Assembly (NCBI GenBank): GCA_009617715.1
Contig: VTFK01000006.1
Span: 1,860,001 to 1,924,000, forward strand
DNA from: Plectrocnemia conspersa
Lineage: Eukaryota; Arthropoda; Insecta; Trichoptera; Polycentropodidae
Reading direction: 5' to 3'
DNA length: 64,000 nt
Made by a program: the position numbers and the translations under genes
Notes under the pieces: generated by a model
The model's database searches: none
What the model saw: the letters and a program-made list of their open reading frames with translations, nothing else
Told to the model about the DNA's origin: nothing
Shown: piece after piece, positions 59,882 through 64,000 of the stretch
Layout of the letters: every line of letters begins with the position of its first letter
Numbering within the stretch: the first letter of the stretch is position 1

Positions 59882-61901
59882 ATGGAGCGAATTTCATCTC
59901 AAGACGAAGAACATTTAATTACTTTTGTTTCTGGACATCCCTGTCTGTACGACAGCACAAATACTGATTATGAAAATTCAAACGCAAGAGAAAATGCTTG
60001 GAAGGAAATCGGGATGCAACTAAATAAAAATCGTAAGTTATTTTTATTCTTATTTTCATTCTATTTACAACATTTTCCTGCCGATAGACTCTAGCACTTT
60101 CTTAAAAAAAAATCTTTTATCAAAATTTACATAACCTCATTGACCGTATGGTTTCCAGTTATTTGTCATTCCCCTATTTATATAAGTATGCAAATTACAA
60201 GTTAGAAAAGGGGGGACCGCGTCATCTTAGTCTAAAAATAGACAGTCTGGATCAAAACTCGTATGAAGGGTCGATGATCTCAGAAAGCAAATATTATAAT
60301 ATATAACGATATATGTACATAATAGGGTCCTACATTTTCTTCAATATGCGCATCACGTAAAATATTATGCAGACAACACACTCACCACTCATCAGTAAGT
60401 CAGTACATCAGTGATCATCGCGCTGACCACTTTTCATCCAAAAACACACATACGATTTACTCACATAATCATATTGTAGGAGTTGACAGCCAATTACTGT
60501 GAAAAATTGTCTCGCTTGTTCTTGTTAAAGCGGTAATGCTCATTTCAATGATTTTCATCTGTGTCACATCCGGCTATAAAAATGAATATTTTGGTCTATT
60601 TCGCACAAAATAATATATATGTAATATCACAGTAACTGGTTGTCAAATCAAACTACAATGCAACTGTGTGAGTAAAAGGTATATGTATTTTACTCACTGA
60701 AGGTAAGGGCTTTGGTCCTGGAATGTTGAAATTGTTGTTTCCCATAACTGATTTTCAATATACTATTATTGCCCTCTTTTCTATATGTACCAGCATCAAT
60801 TGCAACAAATTTATAATTAGCATCAACCATTACCAATAATACGATAGAAAAGTACTTATACTTGAAGTACAGTGAGCCACTGTGTTTAGATGATTTAATG
60901 CGAACATGCTTTCCATCAATGCTGAATACACAATTTGGCATATTACATTTCTCAGAAATTGGCCTCAACGGTTACACGTGGGAGGAGACATTGTAATTGG
61001 CATTCATTTTTCTCTCAGTAGCTTTAAGGTCTGTTTTATGTTTCTTGAAATGTAACTGCCAGAAATTCTATAAGAATATGATAGTGATGCATGGCTTTCT
61101 CCCCGTTGCAAGGAATCTGTGGTACTCTTGCTTACATTTCTTTATACATTATGTATTAATAAAAAACGTTTTATTGTTATAGCTGAGATTTGCAAAAGTC
61201 GGTGGAAAAATATAAAAGATACCTACATGCGGCAAAAGAAAAAAGTGAAACGCAGTACAAGATCTGCAACCTCTAAAAATCCAAGATATAAGTTTCAATC
61301 GTACTGCAGAATGTTAGAGTTTTTAGACATTGGGAAAGAAGAAAGACAAGAAATAACCAACATTGTCGATAATGGTAGTTCCATCGTAAAGGATGAATAT
61401 AGTGCCCAAGGATCTGAACAATTTTTAGACATTGTGAAAAAAGAAAGACAAGAAATAACCAACATTATCGATAATGGTAGTTCCATCGTAAAGGATGAAT
61501 ATGGTGCCCAAGGATCTGAACAAAATAATGTTAACAAAACTCCCCTATCAGAATCGGATAGGCAGTCAGTTGATAATAAAACTAATGTTTATTACGATAT
61601 TCCACAGTTTAATGAGCCCAAGAATTCGCCACAGTTGACTTCATCAGAGTCACCAAAAAAAATGACCAAACAAGACAATATACCAGCTAACCTCCAGAAA
61701 CGAGAAGAACCTCGACATTTAATATTAGTAAATGAAACACTTCCGAACAATGTTGACGAACGTGAGTTGGGATTATTTTCGAATTATATCAAACATGTAT
61801 TGAAAAATCTCACGCCATTTTCGCGCATTCACGCAAAGAAGCAAGTGTTTGACGTACTTATGAAGTACGAAATGATGGCACTAGAATTAGATGATTTGTA
61901 A
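59882..61901 (+). CDS. MADF-BESS domain protein, two exons
   Basis: Exon 1 is 59882-60032 (ATG to C/GTAAGT) and exon 2 is 61183-61901 (TTATAG acceptor). Phases join to give 289 aa. The MADF domain covers about residues 5-95: LITFVSGHPCLYD, ENAWKEIGMQLNKN across the junction, CKSRWKNIKDTYMRQKKK and FQSYCRMLEFL. A tandem 34-residue duplication follows. The C-terminus has a BESS motif (LFSNYIKHVLKNLTPF, then AKKQVFDVLMKYEM), the dimerisation motif paired with MADF in insect transcription factors such as Adf-1 relatives. The frame is intact and coding is likely current. The 1.15 kb intron contains an antisense Harbinger transposase fragment, and the whole gene lies within the TTAA-bounded segment. 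It could be a host regulator or a former Harbinger accessory protein. Confidence 0.85.
60690..60968 (-). mobile_element. PIF/Harbinger transposase fragment
   Basis: The 92-codon frame includes CNMPNCVFSIDGKHVRIKSS, GSLYFKYKYFSIVLLVMVDA and NYKFVAIDAGTYRKEG. These are the blocks around the first catalytic Asp (IDGKH) and the following D-NY-F..ID-G of Harbinger (HARBI1-like) nucleases. N- and C-terminal parts are missing or shifted; TYRKEGNN replaces the usual Y-KEGD. It lies in the intron of the plus-strand MADF-BESS gene, opposite in direction. Confidence 0.85.
61320..61523 (+). repeat. 102 bp in-frame tandem duplication in the MADF-BESS coding exon
   Basis: Units 61320-61421 and 61422-61523 each encode 34 residues beginning FLDI and ending AQGSEQ. 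They differ at only about four or five codons (for example GKEE versus VKKE, and SAQ versus GAQ), so the duplication is young relative to the gene. Confidence 0.92.
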
Positions 61902-62101
61902 ACAACCAACTTTATTTAGAGCACTGCAAGTGCATCGCCGTTTATGCCTAGCGATTCTAATCCTCTACAAGCAGAAATGTGTCAGAGCAAAATGTGGAAC
62001 TCGTGCACCAGGAACCTGCAGATGTAACCTTGCTACAATTTCAGAATATTGTTTACTTACCTTAGTTTTTTTTTACTTATGGATCTGTGTTATCTAATCC
62101 T

Positions 62102-62975
62102 TTTTTTTTTTTAATTTATATTTTTATATGCTCAAAAAGCGTTTAAATATTTTTTTTGTTTATATATATTTTATGTCTTAATAATTAAAAAAATCTTTTA
62201 ATATTATTTATATTTTTCTGTGTAATACTTCAAAAAACCTTAAATATACGTTTATTTAAACTATAATACGTTTTTAGTTTTTTGCATACCTATTTATTAT
62301 ACTGTATTTTATACTTATTTATTATATTAATTACTTACCATAAAGTGAGAAATAATTTTAAATACTCTGAAAATAGCAGACATAATGCCAAAAACGTTTT
62401 TAACTATTCGCCTAGCTCTTGATAGACGATAGTTAAAGCTCTTTCTTGTGTTCCTTTTGGAAATCAAATATATTTTATTATACCTTTTCCATTTTTTATA
62501 ATCTCTTTGTTTTTTTTTATTAAATTATAAAAAACTTCACCATTGACATTACTATAGTTTTATAGTATAAATATATTTTTTTCCATTGTGATAATATCGA
62601 GTACAGTAGACTCCCCAATAACAGTAAATTGGGGACGTGTTATTAATCGGTCCACTGTGCTTTAATGATAGAAGAATCTTTTCTGTGCTTGCATTATGTG
62701 GACTGTGTTACCTTATACGACTGGTACGAATGCTTAGTACGTCGTAGGGAGTTAAACTCAACAAATTTTATATTTACGCGCACATATGTATATTTGTTTT
62801 ACAGCTATATTTTTAACTGGAATATTTTCGTAAGGACTGTACTTGGATTACCTTGTGCGAGAAATAAAATTGATATATGTCAATAAATTATTAAACAGAT
62901 TTATTTACGAAGAAAAAAATATGAATAAAAAAATATTTAGTGTACAAAGAAAAAATATGTATAAATGTTTGGAAG
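62102..62975. other. AT-rich 3' flank of the MADF-BESS gene
   Basis: It is probably 3' UTR then unassigned DNA. A TIR-like word CAGTAGACTCCCCAATAACA with a complementary-looking right side (62604-62660) marks a tiny member of the MITE family at 24815-24994. Confidence 0.4.
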
Positions 62976-63640
62976 AACAAATAATTTTACCTTTTCTGCG
63001 GGGATGGCAATATATTTTCTTTAATTATTTTTTTAAACTACGGTTGATGTCAGTAGACGTTTATAGCACTGATGGAACATCCTATGTTGACGTCAACTGA
63101 CGTCTGTAGCATTAAAAGGGTTAAAAGAACGAGTGCATTAAAAACTATTTAGCATTAAATATTTATTTATGATTAAAATTATGTATAAATGTCAATTATG
63201 ATATTAATAAAGAAAAATCAAATGTAAAAGTAAATTAAACACAGCTATCAAACATTAAAAATGTCAAATAAAAATCAAATATAAATCAGAAATCAATTTA
63301 AATTCGAATACAGATTTTATATATAAAAAGTGTTTAAGACAAATATTCAAAGGATTCAGACACAGCCATCAAATATTAAAAATGTTCAATACATATTCAT
63401 AAATAATATAAAAACAAAAACCATTTACATATATAATTTAATAAAAGCATAGAATTACGACAAAATGTGATTTGTAACATAAATCAAATATAAAAATAAA
63501 TTAAACAGTCATCAAATATAAGAAATGTTTAATAATAATAACCACATCTAAACCAAATTTTGACCAATAGGAGAATGCCAAAAAACAATTATCACTTCCC
63601 AGAAGTCAAAAATCCACATCAAAATCAGTAAACTCGTGCC
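62975..63640 (-). repeat. Right arm of the ~600 bp inverted repeat
   Basis: Read on the minus strand it repeats the left arm: a family D module, TGTCTTAAACACTTTTTATA, GTATTCGAATTTAAATTGAT, the CACTCGTTCTTTTAACCC border at 63118 and ATGCTACAGACGTCAGTTGA. It has a small extra block around 63355-63540 that partly repeats the TGTTTAA/CATCAAATAT words. Confidence 0.85.
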
Positions 63641-63659
63641 GTCGCAGTGGGAACGCTCG

Positions 63660-64000
63660 TTACCGAGCGTTGAATTATATTTTCGCTAGTAGAAATATAC
63701 ATATTTGCTAGTGAAAATGTATCTGGACTTCACTAGTGAAAATATAACTTTACTAAAAATACACATTCACTGTAACATTTATACATCGTTAGGTTTGGGT
63801 TAGAACAGCAAATAGACGTTTCGCAAATGTCGAATTGACTTTGATAGACATTTTACACATACACATTCACTGTGAAAATTATACATCGCATGTAAATAAA
63901 TAATGATAAGTATATAAGTGTATATATTTATTACTATATATGAAAAAGTTGAAATCATGTAATTTTAGTAGTGCCTGCCAGATAAATTATATTTTCACCG
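63660..64000 (-). repeat. Repeat family A, copy running off the window end
   Basis: It contains 'CACTAGTGAAAATATAACTT' (63730), 'GGTTTGGGTTAGAACAGCAA' (63792) and 'TTTCGCAAATGTCGAATTGA' (63818). It directly abuts a family D module at about 63660, as at 39640. Confidence 0.65.

Larger units (their letters stand above)
58495..63120. mobile_element. TTAA-bounded 4.6 kb segment with piggyBac-like ends, carrying a MADF-BESS gene
   Basis: TTAA/CCC at 58491-58497 faces GGG/TTAA at 63118-63124, the target and terminal triplet used by piggyBac elements. Inverted ends begin CCC(A/T)TTTGATGCTACAGACGTC, with internal GACGTC repeats. No piggyBac transposase was recognised inside. The similarity of the arms continues about 400 bp outside the TTAA sites. 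The true unit may therefore be a larger element (about 58.1-63.6 kb) or two opposed copies of a repeat that itself contains such an end. Confidence 0.5.

Overview
This is a eukaryotic nuclear window, almost certainly from an insect. It is AT-rich, its genes carry GT-AG introns, it has MADF/BESS-type proteins, and it is packed with Tc1/mariner, Tigger/pogo, hAT, Harbinger, piggyBac-like and jockey-like remnants. No prokaryotic, CRISPR or viral features were seen. I could not determine the species or order.

Layout. 1-5 kb holds dispersed repeats, a tRNA-Thr-like remnant, a small unrecognised ORF behind an NRF1-type GC-rich promoter (2.8-3.5 kb) and a Tigger-type MITE. 5-9.2 kb is AT-rich and non-coding. 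9.2-18.8 kb (minus strand) is a ten-coding-exon gene for INO80D, a subunit of the INO80 chromatin remodeller; its reading frame is broken by one apparently missing base inside the zinc-binding domain. 18.9-22.4 kb is promoter-like, with a CpG-rich block at 21.9-22.4 kb that probably carries the 5' UTR exon of the next gene. 28.45-31.68 kb (plus strand) is a complete nine-coding-exon gene for PPP4R3 (SMEK/falafel), the regulatory subunit 3 of protein phosphatase 4. 35.1-41.25 kb (minus strand) is CFAP36, a BART-domain ciliary protein, in six exons. Nested in its last intron on the opposite strand is an intronless HDHD3-like HAD hydrolase, next to an ~800 bp fold-back element.

41-52 kb is gene-poor. 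It contains a cluster of unrelated degenerate minisatellites (45.2-46.45 kb), a GC-richer stretch of unknown nature, and the last exon of an unrecognised GC-rich gene (48.7-49.1 kb, minus). 51.9-64 kb is a transposon mosaic with three MADF-domain loci: one broken, one first exon, and one complete two-exon MADF-BESS gene. The complete gene has an antisense Harbinger transposase fragment in its intron and sits in a 4.6 kb segment bounded by TTAA sites and by ~600 bp inverted repeats.

The conserved host genes (INO80D, PPP4R3, CFAP36, HDHD3) have unrelated housekeeping or ciliary roles and form no pathway together. The least ordinary region is 58-63.7 kb. The recurring theme of the window is palindromic, fold-back DNA: at least seven hairpin elements, two of them perfect inverted repeats. 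Exon boundaries were read by eye from splice consensus, phase compatibility and remembered family similarity; no database was searched.
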